Origin: Myxococcus stipitatus
GTDB lineage: Bacteria > Myxococcota > Myxococcia > Myxococcales > Myxococcaceae
DNA length: 64,000 bases
Direction of reading: 5' to 3'
Assembly: GCF_038561935.1 (NCBI RefSeq)
Contig: NZ_CP102770.1
Coordinates: 5,704,001 to 5,768,000 of the forward strand
A program made the translations under genes and the position numbers. Of this stretch, positions 27,510 to 35,849 are shown piece by piece; position 1 is the first letter of the stretch; each line of letters starts with the position of its first letter. The notes below the pieces were generated by a model. The model was given only the letters and a program-made list of their open reading frames with translations. It did not search any database and had not been told where the DNA came from.

Positions 27510-27679
27510 GGAACCTGGGGGCGGCAAGCGGCATGCTCACCTCGGGACCGTGGGTTGTACTTGCCCGCGCCCCTCTGAATCCAGGGACACGAGGGCTCCA
27601 TGGCACCGGTTGAAGGCGAACACCGACGTCAAAAGCGCCCTTGAGTTGTGCCGCCGTATTGACTACACCCAGCAATGAT

Positions 27680-27753
27680 GACCCCGTAGCTCAGTTGGAT
27701 AGAGCGGCGGTTTCCTAAACCGCAGGCCACAGGTTCGATTCCTGTCGGGGTCA
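27680..27753 (+). tRNA. tRNA-Arg (anticodon CCT)
   Basis: Acceptor GACCCCG (27680-27686) pairs with CGGGGTC (27746-27752), discriminator A at 27753, CCA not encoded. Anticodon stem GCGGT/ACCGC encloses loop TTCCTAA with CCT at 27714-27716; T arm ACAGG-TTCGATT-CCTGT. It reads AGG codons. The following 3.5 kb is an accessory region, and tRNA 3' ends are common integration sites, though no repeated tRNA end was found. Confidence 0.96.
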
Positions 27754-28313
27754 CTCAAGTTCCCCTGCCTCCATTGTGGCGCCCTTGTGGCGGAATACCG
27801 ATGGGTGGACATGGCCCAGTTCCGCGGGCGATTGCCCAGTACGAAGAGCCTGAGAAGTACCGGGCGTGGAGGGGTGACATCCATCGCGCCCCACCGCGGC
27901 GGGACCAGGCGATCAGCTCCCGTCGCCCTCCCCTGCAAATGCAATCCCATCCACAGGCAGTCCTGGAGGCAATAACTGACGCGCGCCTTGCACGGGCGCG
28001 ATCACAGACACCCGGAATCCCCCCGACCAAGTCCATCCGTGGGGACTGCCCCGGGGAGTTCATGTCGTGAGGCAACTCGTTGCCCCGGCGTGGGTGAAGC
28101 CTCAGGAAGTCGGGCCCCGGCTGACACCATCGCCCTGGCTACCCAGCCGAAGTCCACCCGCCATCGCCTCGCTGCGGTCCTGATTCATTGGACGAGCAGC
28201 AGTTCGCGGAGCAGAGGCGCCAGTTCGAAACTCAGACTCCTTCATGATGAGCCCCACAGGCGCGGCAAGGCATCTCTTGCGGCGGGCACATGCCGTGCAC
28301 TCGCACCGCCGCC
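27754..28313. other. 560-base non-coding stretch after tRNA-Arg
   Basis: No convincing gene. Short open frames on both strands lack ribosome sites and recognisable sequence. A plus-strand frame ending near 28247 (DEQQFAEQRRQFETQTPS, then TGA) looks protein-like at its end only and could be the remnant of a decayed gene. No integrase fragment or second copy of the tRNA end was seen. Confidence 0.5.
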
Positions 28314-28967
28314 ATGAAAACATCCACCCTCCGGCCGCATCACTTCCGCCCCCTGTCCTCGAGCCTCTGCGCCCTCGCCATTCTGTCTCTTGCCGCGTGC
28401 GGAACCTCTGACATGGCTCCTTGGGCGGAGGGCACATTCGAGTCCGACTTCGGCGGCGAGAGTGTGGACCACAGCAACATCCACAGATACACGGGAGCCT
28501 TCTCAGCGGGGGTGAGCTTTCCGTCGGCCGTGAACTACATTCGGCTCTGCGGTTCCTCGTCGAAAGGGGATTCAGGTGGGTACCAAGTTGCGCGGGCGCA
28601 CTGCTTCAACCTGCACATCGCCAAAGTGCTCCCAGGCGGCACTCCCTCGACACTCATCCTCAACGGGGAGACGGACCTCTCCAGAAACCCCAGCCCCAAC
28701 GGCCCCAAGGTCATCTTGTCACCGCGCGAGGGGCATTCAGCGAGCTTGCGGCAGGCTTGGCTCACGCCTTCTTGCGGCCCCAGTCGCGAAGCCATCGGTT
28801 CAATGCAGCAGGCAGTGACTGGTACGCTGGAGTTGTCGACGTACGACGATACCACGGTGGCGGGGAGGCTCGTCGCGGAGGTGACCGGGCAGGCTGCGAG
28901 CGAGTGCCCTCCTCAACGGACCCGGGCCGACATCCGGTTCACCCTCCCTCTTGGCTCCGAGCCGTAG
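28314..28967 (+). CDS. Putative lipoprotein, unknown function
   Basis: 217 residues. Lipoprotein signal ending LAILSLAAC near residue 28. The mature part is beta-rich by eye, with four or more cysteines (RLCGSSSKGD, ARAHCFNLH, TPSCGPS, SECPPQ) that could form disulphides, and no motif I know. Upstream in-frame Met codons add non-hydrophobic residues, so 28314 is the best start; no clear ribosome site. Lower coding density and somewhat lower G+C than the core genes suggest an accessory gene. An 18-base perfect palindrome follows its stop by 20 bases. Confidence 0.65.
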   Translation: MKTSTLRPHHFRPLSSSLCALAILSLAACGTSDMAPWAEGTFESDFGGESVDHSNIHRYTGAFSAGVSFPSAVNYIRLCGSSSKGDSGGYQVARAHCFNLHIAKVLPGGTPSTLILNGETDLSRNPSPNGPKVILSPREGHSASLRQAWLTPSCGPSREAIGSMQQAVTGTLELSTYDDTTVAGRLVAEVTGQAASECPPQRTRADIRFTLPLGSEP

Positions 28968-28987
28968 GGCGCCCATTGTGCGCCTGT

Positions 28988-29005
28988 CCCATGCGTACGC
29001 ATGGG
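28988..29005. repeat. 18-base perfect palindrome
   Basis: CCCATGCGTACGCATGGG is self-complementary with no spacer. It lies 20 bases after the stop at 28967. It could be a protein-binding site; as RNA it would need to open the centre to form a hairpin, and no T tract follows. Confidence 0.6.
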
Positions 29006-29136
29006 GCAACCGGAGCCGAGAATCCCAGGCCCGGACGAGTCGCTCGGACTGCCGCGAGTCGGCAAGCAGCTCCGCGTGCAACACAGACTCGGCGCTCGCT
29101 GGCATCAGTTCTACGAGGACCCGGGCACGCCCCTGC

Positions 29137-29424
29137 TCACGGCCACGGCCCCGGATCGCCATTCCCCCCGCGGCAGGTCCATTTACAAGTAATGAGGCAC
29201 TCGTTTGGATTCGGATAGGGATTGATGGAGCAGCGATACGGGCACTCCGCCTCACACTTCGCAATGTCACCGGGTCCAGGAAGCTGCTCGTCATCAGAAA
29301 GTGACTGAGCCGTGCTTCCGACCAGGTCTGGAGAGGTCGAATGATTCGGGCTGCTTTCCTCGGTGCCACCACAAGCCATGATGAGAATCGACAGCACAAC
29401 CAAGTCGGGGCGTAACTTGCGCAA
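29137..29424 (-). CDS. Small cysteine-rich lipoprotein
   Basis: 95 residues from a TTG start at 29424, chosen because a perfect AGGAGG lies five bases upstream and the product then begins RKLRPDLVVLSILIMACGG, a clean lipoprotein signal. ATG 29442 is in frame but would place AGGAGG inside the gene. The mature peptide has six cysteines in its last 40 residues (CEAECPYRC, ECLITCKWTC), suggesting a disulphide-stabilised secreted mini-protein. Function unknown; no partner gene is evident. Confidence 0.7.
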   Translation of the reverse strand: MRKLRPDLVVLSILIMACGGTEESSPNHSTSPDLVGSTAQSLSDDEQLPGPGDIAKCEAECPYRCSINPYPNPNECLITCKWTCRGGNGDPGPWP

Positions 29425-29608
29425 GCAAGCCTCCTGGTGCATCCGATAACGGGAGCGCGCCGTGCACGGCGGGAACAGCCATGGTACGTGCGGCTTTCCA
29501 GTCAGGCAACGGGCGAAAATGCTCGGGAACCCGGACCTTTTCTCACGTACCGCCAACGCCACGGTCTGAGGCAAGCCTCTTGACATTGAATCAAATACAG
29601 AACCGGGC

Positions 29609-30311
29609 TCAAGTTCCCCTCTCACGGCGCAAGTCGCGCATGCCGCAATCCGCCAGGTGGAACGTCCCCTGGCGGCTCATGCGCGCGACCACGCGGGCGC
29701 CAACGTGGACAGCGAAGTCCGAGGATGCCCCCTCTCGCCGCTGAACGGAGAGCTGGGTCGTATAGGCCGTCACGATCCCAGGCCTGTCGCGCCTCTCGAC
29801 CAGATCTTCGAGAAGGTCCCGGTAGCGAGGACCCAACTCCTCACCCTGCATTCCATTGACCTCATCCACCACCAGGACGCGAGCCTGGTGCGCTCGCTCG
29901 AGAAACTGCCTGTCCTCCGTCCCGTTGTCGCTGACGAGCTTCAGCCGGGACCATCGGACGAAGAGCCCCGCGTCCGCATCCCACGTGGACAGGCGCTGGC
30001 CTCCGCGCGTCTCGAACCGCACCGCGAGGCGAAGGAGATGGCACGCTCCATTTGTCTTCCCCCCGGGCCGCCAGAGAGAAGCAGCGCCGCAGATGTTCTG
30101 GCCATGCAGCAACCTGAGCCGCCTCGTGCCTGGCACGCTCTGCGGCCTCGGCCTGCCGCAGCTCCTCGTCCCGCCGCTTCCAGCCAGACTCGATCTCGGC
30201 CAACCCGGGCGAAGGGGTCTCTCGGGCCTGCCTCATCGCCTCGCGCAGCAGATCCGCAAGGCGCCGGGGCCCTTGCCCCGGCGGCGCAGCCTCGTTGTCG
30301 TCCTTGCCCAT
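29609..30311 (-). pseudogene. Frameshifted DnaC/IstB-like AAA+ ATPase
   Basis: The 5' part starts at ATG 30311 (GKDDNEAAPPGQGPRRLADL) with a charged helical region (RRDEELRQAEAAERARHEAA) and stays in frame to about 30064; the 3' part is in another frame down to the TAG before 29609. The switch falls in a run of six G (minus strand, 30059-30064) at the P-loop, where one frame reads SLAARGEDKW and the other WRPGGKTNGACHLLRL. The 3' frame has a Walker B (VLVVDEV), a sensor-like IVTAYTT and a VGARVVARMSRQG arginine-finger-like block, as in DnaC and IstB helicase loaders. No transposase or replication gene is adjacent. A sequencing error, slippage-based phase variation or true decay are all possible. 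Confidence 0.6.
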
Positions 30312-30631
30312 GCCCGGACCACCTCTCCTTCGCTGTCGCGCTCGCGGCGCTGGGCCCCTCTCTATGCTCGTCCGAATTACATCAGCCGAACATCCGGGGC
30401 GAACGCCCCCAATCTGAACTTGATCGCAGTGGATGAGCTCTCGCCACAGGCTTCCTGGCAGGCATGAACACACGAATGCCTCCGGCTGGGAGCACTTTCC
30501 ATCATCGAGCGGTCCGTTCACATCGCCATGCGCCGCACTCTCCCTGCGAACCCGGCCCGTGAACTGTCCCGGCACCCTCACGGAGCAGCGAATGACAGCG
30601 CCAAGCCAATCTCGACAGCTCAGCGCTCCCT
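30312..30631. other. 320-base non-coding stretch in accessory region
   Basis: No supported gene, hairpin or repeat. Base composition is lower in G+C than the flanking core genes. The open frames here have no ribosome site and no recognisable product. Confidence 0.5.
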
Positions 30632-31060
30632 TCAAGCAGCCCCGTCGAGCCAGCCAGCGGCTGCCCCACGCCCGAGGAGAAATCCATGAGGGTCAAACCA
30701 GACAAAGAATCCGAATCCCGGCCCAGCGAGTCCAAACTCAACAAACGAACAATCCACCAAGACTGGAGCAACATCCTTGGCACTTCGGAAACGAAACACC
30801 CCCTTTTCCTCTCCAAGCGGGAACAGCATCCACACGTCCCCCTCGATTGGCATGCGCCCAATATGTTCCGATGGTTCCCGTGTTTCGAGACTGGAGGCGT
30901 CAGAAGCATCAGACCATAGACTTGCGTAGCTCCCCCTTGGGGCCAGTGCTGAAACGATGGCTTCGCGCAATCGAACAGCTTCATCTATGGGCAACTCATC
31001 AAACGACACGCCCCGTTTCTCAGCACTGGCAATCAATTCACTCCGTGCAGTCCAAGCCAT
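30632..31060 (-). CDS. Small immunity-like or hypothetical protein, foreign composition
   Basis: 142 residues; I do not recognise it with certainty. Residues 1-30 are helical (SELIASAEKRGVSFDEL), and the C-terminal half has alternating strands (GDVWMLFPLGEE, GVFRFRSAKDVAPVL, GFGFFVWFDPHGFLLGRG) in the style of small cytoplasmic immunity proteins of polymorphic toxin systems that end in a 'FYLT...FN.HD.L...G' pattern. Codon use and G+C (about 55%) differ from neighbours, pointing to recent acquisition. No intact toxin gene lies upstream; a short open remnant ends at 31098. Confidence 0.55.
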   Translation of the reverse strand: MAWTARSELIASAEKRGVSFDELPIDEAVRLREAIVSALAPRGSYASLWSDASDASSLETREPSEHIGRMPIEGDVWMLFPLGEEKGVFRFRSAKDVAPVLVDCSFVEFGLAGPGFGFFVWFDPHGFLLGRGAAAGWLDGAA

Positions 31061-31321
31061 GAGCCTTCAGCTCCCCGCGAGCACTTCATCACCTTCCCTA
31101 CCGAAGGGCCTCGCTTAACAGATGCCACCACTCAAGGATCGACCCGACGTCACCCCGTGTTTGAAATAGATGTGAATCACCCGTTCCCTCCTCACCACCG
31201 CAAGGACCACGCCAGCATGGCTCGGGGCTCCCACTTTGAACCTCGTTGGGGCTACACTCCACACCGACATCCATCATCGAGAAACATACGCAAGATGGAG
31301 CCCTCCATCCTGATTCCACCC

Positions 31322-32302
31322 ATGCCCACGCGCCCCTCACGAGTCCTTTCCTCCGTCCTCGCGGCCATCGCCCTCTCCGCCTGCGGCAACAGCTCCTCTC
31401 GAACATCGGGACAAACCCCCCAGGACTCTGGGCCCGTCGTCGCGGTCATCAATGACCGCTCCCTCTCCGCGCAGGAGGTCAAGGCGAAGCTGGATGAACA
31501 GCCCCTCTTCGTCCGCAACCGCTACACCACGGCGGAGAAGAAGAAGGAGTTCCTCGACAACCTCATCCGCTTCGAGCTCCTCGTGCAGGAAGCTCGACGC
31601 CAGGGGTTGGAGAACGACCCCGACGTCAGGGCAACCCTCGAGAAGGTCATGGTGCAGAAGCTCCTGCGCAAACAGCAGGAAGCCGCCGCCTCCGCCCCTC
31701 TCGATGAAGCAGAACTGCGCAAGTACTACGACGAGCACCGCTCCGAGTTCAGCAAGCCGGAGCGCATCCGCGTCAGCCATCTCTTCCTCGCCGCCCCCGC
31801 CTCGGACACCGCCCTCCGCGCCAAATCCCTCGCCGAGGCCACGAAGATTCTCGCGGACATCAAGTCCAAGGAATCCGATCCCCTCAAGACCGCCTTCGAG
31901 GTCACCGCCACCCAGAAATCACAGGACACCGATTCCAAGTCCACCGGCGGAGACCTCGGCTATCGCAGCCGTGAAGAACTGACCCAGGCCTGGGGCTCCG
32001 CCTTCACCGAGGCGGCCTTCGCCCTCCAGACCCCATCCGAGCTCGGCCAGGTCGTGGAGACCGACAAGGGCATCCACCTCATCAAGCTCCAGAACCGCCA
32101 GCCCGGCATGGACCAGACCTTCGACCAAGCCAAGCCCCGCATCGAGGCCCGCCTCCAGGGCGAGCGCCGCGCCAAGGCCATGGACGGGCTCCTCGAGAAG
32201 CTCCAGGCCCAGGCAAAGATCGAAGTGAAGGACTCCGTCCTCGAGCAGATTCAAATCGAAGGCGCCGAGTCCAAGCCCGCCGCCTCACAGCCTCACCCCT
32301 GA
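31322..32302 (+). CDS. Parvulin-type peptidyl-prolyl isomerase lipoprotein (PrsA/SurA-like)
   Basis: 326 residues. Lipoprotein signal VLSSVLAAIALSAC near residue 18. An N-terminal SurA-like chaperone domain (VAVINDRSLSAQEVKAKL to about residue 120) is followed by a parvulin core (RIRVSHLFLAAPA, GGDLGYRSREELTQAW, ALQTPSELGQVVETDKGIHLIKL). It likely helps outer-membrane or secreted proteins fold in the periplasm. ATG 31322 was chosen for the signal peptide; 31295 is an in-frame alternative. Its stop overlaps the end of the convergent aminotransferase gene by 10 bases. Confidence 0.9.
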   Translation: MPTRPSRVLSSVLAAIALSACGNSSSRTSGQTPQDSGPVVAVINDRSLSAQEVKAKLDEQPLFVRNRYTTAEKKKEFLDNLIRFELLVQEARRQGLENDPDVRATLEKVMVQKLLRKQQEAAASAPLDEAELRKYYDEHRSEFSKPERIRVSHLFLAAPASDTALRAKSLAEATKILADIKSKESDPLKTAFEVTATQKSQDTDSKSTGGDLGYRSREELTQAWGSAFTEAAFALQTPSELGQVVETDKGIHLIKLQNRQPGMDQTFDQAKPRIEARLQGERRAKAMDGLLEKLQAQAKIEVKDSVLEQIQIEGAESKPAASQPHP

Positions 32303-33501
32303 GCCTCCCGCAGCACCCCACCGAGCCGGCGCACCGCTTCCTCAATCCGCGCCGGCTCGCAGTGCGAGAAGTTCAAGCGCATGCAATGCGCCGCCGAGCG
32401 GCCCCCATTCACCATGAACGCCTGCCCCGGCAGATAGGCCACCTGCTGCGTCTCCAGCGCCCGCGCCAGCAACACCGTGGTGTCCCTTCCCTCCGGCAGC
32501 TCCACCCAGACGAACATCCCGTGACTCGGCCGAGACCACTTCGCCCCCGCCGGCAGGTGCGTCTCCAGCGCCCGCAACAGCGTGTCGCGCCGCAGCCGGT
32601 ACTCCTTCCGCAGCCGCTCCAGGTGCCCGTCCAGCCCACCTGACTCGAGGAACGCCAGCACGATGCGCTGGGTGAAGGTCGCCGTGTCGATGTCGCTCGA
32701 CTCCTTCACCGTGGCCAACCGGAACACCAACGACTCCGGCACCACCACCCACCCCACCCTCAACGCCGGCGCGAGAATCTTGGAGAACGACCCCACGTAG
32801 AACACCCACTGCGAATCCAACGCCCGCAGCGGCGGAAGCACACCCTCCTCCTCGTACTGGAGGAAGCCATACGCATCGTCCTCGATGACCGGCATGCGGT
32901 ACTCCCGCGCCAGCCGCACCAGCCGCTCCCGCGCCTCCATCGCGAGGCTCGTCCCGAGCGGATTGTGCCCATCGCTCATCGTGTAGAAGAGCCCCGGACG
33001 CTCACCCGACGCCAACAGCGACTCGAGCCCATCCAGGTCCAACCCCCGCTCCACATCCCGCCGCACCGTGAGGCGCCTCGACTGGAACGGGTCCAACACC
33101 TGCTGGAAGCCCGAATACACTCGGTCCTCCAACAACACGGCCTGGCCCGGCTCCAGCAGCAGCCTCGCCAGCAGGTTCATCCCTTGCTGGGCTCCGGTCG
33201 TCAGGAACACCTGACTCGGCGAGCACCGCACGCCCCGCCGCGCCATGAGTTGGACCACCTGCTCCCGCAGTGGCTCCAACGTGGGCGAGTACTGCAGCGC
33301 TCCCACCTGCTCCGCCAGCACCTTCGCCGCCGCCTGCGCCATCCCTTCCTTCGGGAACAGCTCCGCCGCGGGAAGCCCCAGCGCCAGCGAGTACACGCCG
33401 GGCCGGGTGATCTTCTGGAGCATGTCCTGGATGGCCGAGGGCGCCAGCTTCCTTGCCCAGCCAGCGAGTGAGTTCTCGAAGGAAGCCGACGATGAAGTCA
33501 C
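32293..33501 (-). CDS. PLP-dependent class I/II aminotransferase (LysN/MocR-core type)
   Basis: 402 residues from a GTG with GGAGG nine bases upstream. The fold-type I PLP Lys is in GSFSKILAPALRVGW; TTGAQQGMNLLARLLLEPG, SDGHNPLGTSL (Asn/Pro of the substrate site) and VIEDDAYGFLQY are family blocks, and the Arg that binds the carboxylate is in MRLNFSHCEP. It resembles 2-aminoadipate/multiple-substrate transaminases and the catalytic half of MocR regulators, but no DNA-binding domain is present. Substrate unknown. Confidence 0.9.
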   Translation of the reverse strand: MTSSSASFENSLAGWARKLAPSAIQDMLQKITRPGVYSLALGLPAAELFPKEGMAQAAAKVLAEQVGALQYSPTLEPLREQVVQLMARRGVRCSPSQVFLTTGAQQGMNLLARLLLEPGQAVLLEDRVYSGFQQVLDPFQSRRLTVRRDVERGLDLDGLESLLASGERPGLFYTMSDGHNPLGTSLAMEARERLVRLAREYRMPVIEDDAYGFLQYEEEGVLPPLRALDSQWVFYVGSFSKILAPALRVGWVVVPESLVFRLATVKESSDIDTATFTQRIVLAFLESGGLDGHLERLRKEYRLRRDTLLRALETHLPAGAKWSRPSHGMFVWVELPEGRDTTVLLARALETQQVAYLPGQAFMVNGGRSAAHCMRLNFSHCEPARIEEAVRRLGGVLREAQG

Positions 33502-33698
33502 GATTCAGTGCCTCCGCGCGATGACGCGCAAATCCTGCGCAACCTTCAAATCCCTTAGAAATTGTAGCGCAAGAGCAAGTCGTACGGCCAAGAAGACCCG
33601 ACAGGTGGCGCACACGCGCTCAACCAGGGACGACCGCATCATCGTGCTTCCCTGACTCTGAACTCTCCAAGATAATCGCGGCTCGCTTGGAGAACCCG

Positions 33699-35288
33699 AT
33701 GCTCGACCGACCGATGTACCTCAAGCCGAACGTGGCCATCGAGCCCCTGTACAACTCGTGGTACGCGTGGTGGTACCTGCTGTCGCCCGCCACGGCGCCC
33801 ATGTTCGTGACGAACCTGCACCTGAAGCTGATGCAGTCGTTCGTCGCGAACCCCGACGTACACGTGGCCGCGCTGAAGAACCCCATGCTGATGGGAGGCC
33901 CCTTCATCAACCACGCCGCTGCGCGCGCGCCTCGGGTGAAGGAGCTGCTGGAGCGGACCCAGCGTGAGCAGGCCCACATGCTCGCGTACACCAAGGCCGT
34001 GGGTGAGCTGGAGCAGCTGCTCGCCCCCAACAACGGCGCCTCGCTGGAGCACCTCTACCCCAAGGTCCCCGACCTGCTGCGCGGCTACGTGGAGCTCACG
34101 TATGACCTGAGCAACCGGGCCAGCGCCCGCTACATCGAGCCCCTGCTCTACAAGAGCCAGTTCTACCAGGAGTCCTCCCAGAGCGTGACGCTCTCGCTGG
34201 TGGACAAGGACTGGCGTCCCTACATCTTCAGCACGCCGCGCCTCGAAGAGGACGCGCCGCTGTGGCTCAAGGTGCCCTACCGCCACGAGGGCCTGGACGC
34301 GCTGTTCCGCATGCGCCACACGCCGGGCTCGCCGGGCCAGGTGGCGGAGATGCTCGGGGTGCCGGCCTCCGCGGCGGCCGCCTTCGCGGACCTCTTCACC
34401 GACGTCGTGCCGCGCAAGGCGCCTCGCTATGACGGCGAGGGCGTGCGCGTGCGCTACTTCGGCCACGCCTGCGTGCTGTTGGAGACGAAGGAGGTCAGCA
34501 TCCTGACCGACCCCGTCATCAGCTACGAGTTCCCCACGGAGCTGCCGCGCTTCACGCACGCGGACCTGCCCGAGAAGATCGACTACGTGGTCCTCACGCA
34601 CGGCCACGCCGACCACCTGATGATGGAGACGCTCATCCAGCTGCGTCACCGCGTGGGCACCATCATCGTCCCTCGCAACAACGGCAACTCGCTGGCGGAC
34701 CCCTCGCTGCGGTTGATGCTGCACCACACGGGCTTCAAGAACGTGGTGGAGATCGACGACCTGCAGGAGATCGCCATCCCGGGTGGCTCCATCACCGGCC
34801 TGCCCTTCCTGGGCGAGCACAGCGACCTGTCCATCCAGGCGAAGACGGCGCACCTCGTGCGGCTGGACGGCAAGTCCATGCTGATGGCGGCGGACTCCAA
34901 TGCGTTGGAGCCGCGCATGTACCAGCACCTGCGCGACATCATCGGCCCCATCGACATCCTCTTCCTGGGCATGGAGTGCGAAGGCGGCCCCATGAGCTGG
35001 ATGTACGGCCCGCTCTTGACGAACCCGCTGCCGCGCAAGATGGACCAGACGCGGCGCCTCAATGGCTCCGACTGCGCCCGCGCCATCGAGATCGCCAACT
35101 ACCTCACGCCCAAGGACGTCTACGTCTACGCCATGGGCCAGGAGCCGTGGCTGCGCCACGTGATGATCCTCGTCTATGACGAGACCGCGCCGCAGCTCAT
35201 CGAGTCGAACAAGTTCCTGGAGCACTGCCGCTCCAAGGGCATCCCCGCGGAGCGTCCCTACGTGCGGATGGAGCGCGTGCTCCGCTAG
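33699..35288 (+). CDS. CmlA-like metallo-beta-lactamase-fold diiron oxygenase
   Basis: 529 residues from ATG 33699 (GGAG six bases upstream; the TTG at 33687 is rejected). Residues 1-240 are an N-terminal domain without a known small motif (PLYNSWYAWWYLLSPATAPM); residues 245-529 are a metallo-beta-lactamase fold with HGHADH (H301, H303, D305, H306), GEHSD (E373) and AADS (D399). These spacings match, each shifted by four, the diiron ligands I recall for CmlA, the chloramphenicol beta-hydroxylase that works on carrier-protein-bound amino acids (H305, H307, D309, H310, E377, D403). A CmlA-type hydroxylase is therefore likely; its carrier-protein partner is not in this window. Its stop codon shares CTAG with cysC. 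Confidence 0.82.
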   Translation: MLDRPMYLKPNVAIEPLYNSWYAWWYLLSPATAPMFVTNLHLKLMQSFVANPDVHVAALKNPMLMGGPFINHAAARAPRVKELLERTQREQAHMLAYTKAVGELEQLLAPNNGASLEHLYPKVPDLLRGYVELTYDLSNRASARYIEPLLYKSQFYQESSQSVTLSLVDKDWRPYIFSTPRLEEDAPLWLKVPYRHEGLDALFRMRHTPGSPGQVAEMLGVPASAAAAFADLFTDVVPRKAPRYDGEGVRVRYFGHACVLLETKEVSILTDPVISYEFPTELPRFTHADLPEKIDYVVLTHGHADHLMMETLIQLRHRVGTIIVPRNNGNSLADPSLRLMLHHTGFKNVVEIDDLQEIAIPGGSITGLPFLGEHSDLSIQAKTAHLVRLDGKSMLMAADSNALEPRMYQHLRDIIGPIDILFLGMECEGGPMSWMYGPLLTNPLPRKMDQTRRLNGSDCARAIEIANYLTPKDVYVYAMGQEPWLRHVMILVYDETAPQLIESNKFLEHCRSKGIPAERPYVRMERVLR

Positions 35289-35842
35289 CCCGCGCGGCGC
35301 GTCAGCAGCCCCCTCGACTGGAGCGCGGCCAGCACGCGCTCCAGTCCAACGTCCACGGACTCCTCGGCGGAGCGGACGATGACCTCGGGGGACTCGGGCG
35401 CCTCATACGGGTCCGAGACCCCCGTGAAGTTCTGGAGCTCCCCCGCCAGGGCCTTCTTGTAGAGCCCCTTCACGTCCCGGGCGATGAGCACCTCCAGCGG
35501 CGCCTGGAGGTAGACCTCCACGAACGAAAGCCCCGCGTCCGTCGCCAGCCGGCGCTCTTCCGCGCGCGAGCTCCCGTACGGCGATATCGCGGCGACGATG
35601 ACCCCCACGCCGTGCCGGGCGAGCAGCCGCGCCACATGGCCGATGCGGCGCACGTTCTCCTCGCGGTCCTCGCGCGAGAAGCCCAGGCCGCGCGTCAGCC
35701 AGGTGCGGACCTCATCGCCATCCATCACCTCCACGGACCGCAGGGGCTCCAGGTGCGCGCGCAGCGCTCGCGAGAGCGTGCTCTTTCCCGCGCCCGACAT
35801 GCCCGTCAACCAGAGGATGAACCCAGCGTCGCGTGGCACCAT
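35285..35842 (-). CDS. cysC: Adenylylsulfate (APS) kinase
   Basis: Phosphorylates APS to PAPS, the universal sulfate donor. 185 residues. P-loop LTGMSGAGKSTLSRAL, the DGDEVRTWL and GFSREDREENVRRIG APS-binding blocks, and YKKALAGELQNFTGVSDPYE near residue 140. ATG 35842 has AGG six bases upstream and lies seven bases after the cysN stop; a GTG at 35848 is an alternative. Last gene of cysD-cysN-cysC. Confidence 0.95.
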   Translation of the reverse strand: MVPRDAGFILWLTGMSGAGKSTLSRALRAHLEPLRSVEVMDGDEVRTWLTRGLGFSREDREENVRRIGHVARLLARHGVGVIVAAISPYGSSRAEERRLATDAGLSFVEVYLQAPLEVLIARDVKGLYKKALAGELQNFTGVSDPYEAPESPEVIVRSAEESVDVGLERVLAALQSRGLLTRRAG

Positions 35843-35849
35843 GCGCACC

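Noticed and set aside
27663-27950. Short minus-strand frame across the tRNA-Arg gene
   Set aside because: It is the tRNA read backwards; this kind of frame recurs over tRNA genes and is not a gene.
29001-29192. 63-codon plus-strand frame after the palindrome
   Set aside because: No ribosome site, overlaps the end of the small lipoprotein gene, no recognisable sequence. Could be a fragment but cannot be supported.
27741-31321. Second copy of the tRNA-Arg 3' end as an attachment site
   Set aside because: No repeat of the tRNA tail was seen by eye within the accessory block.
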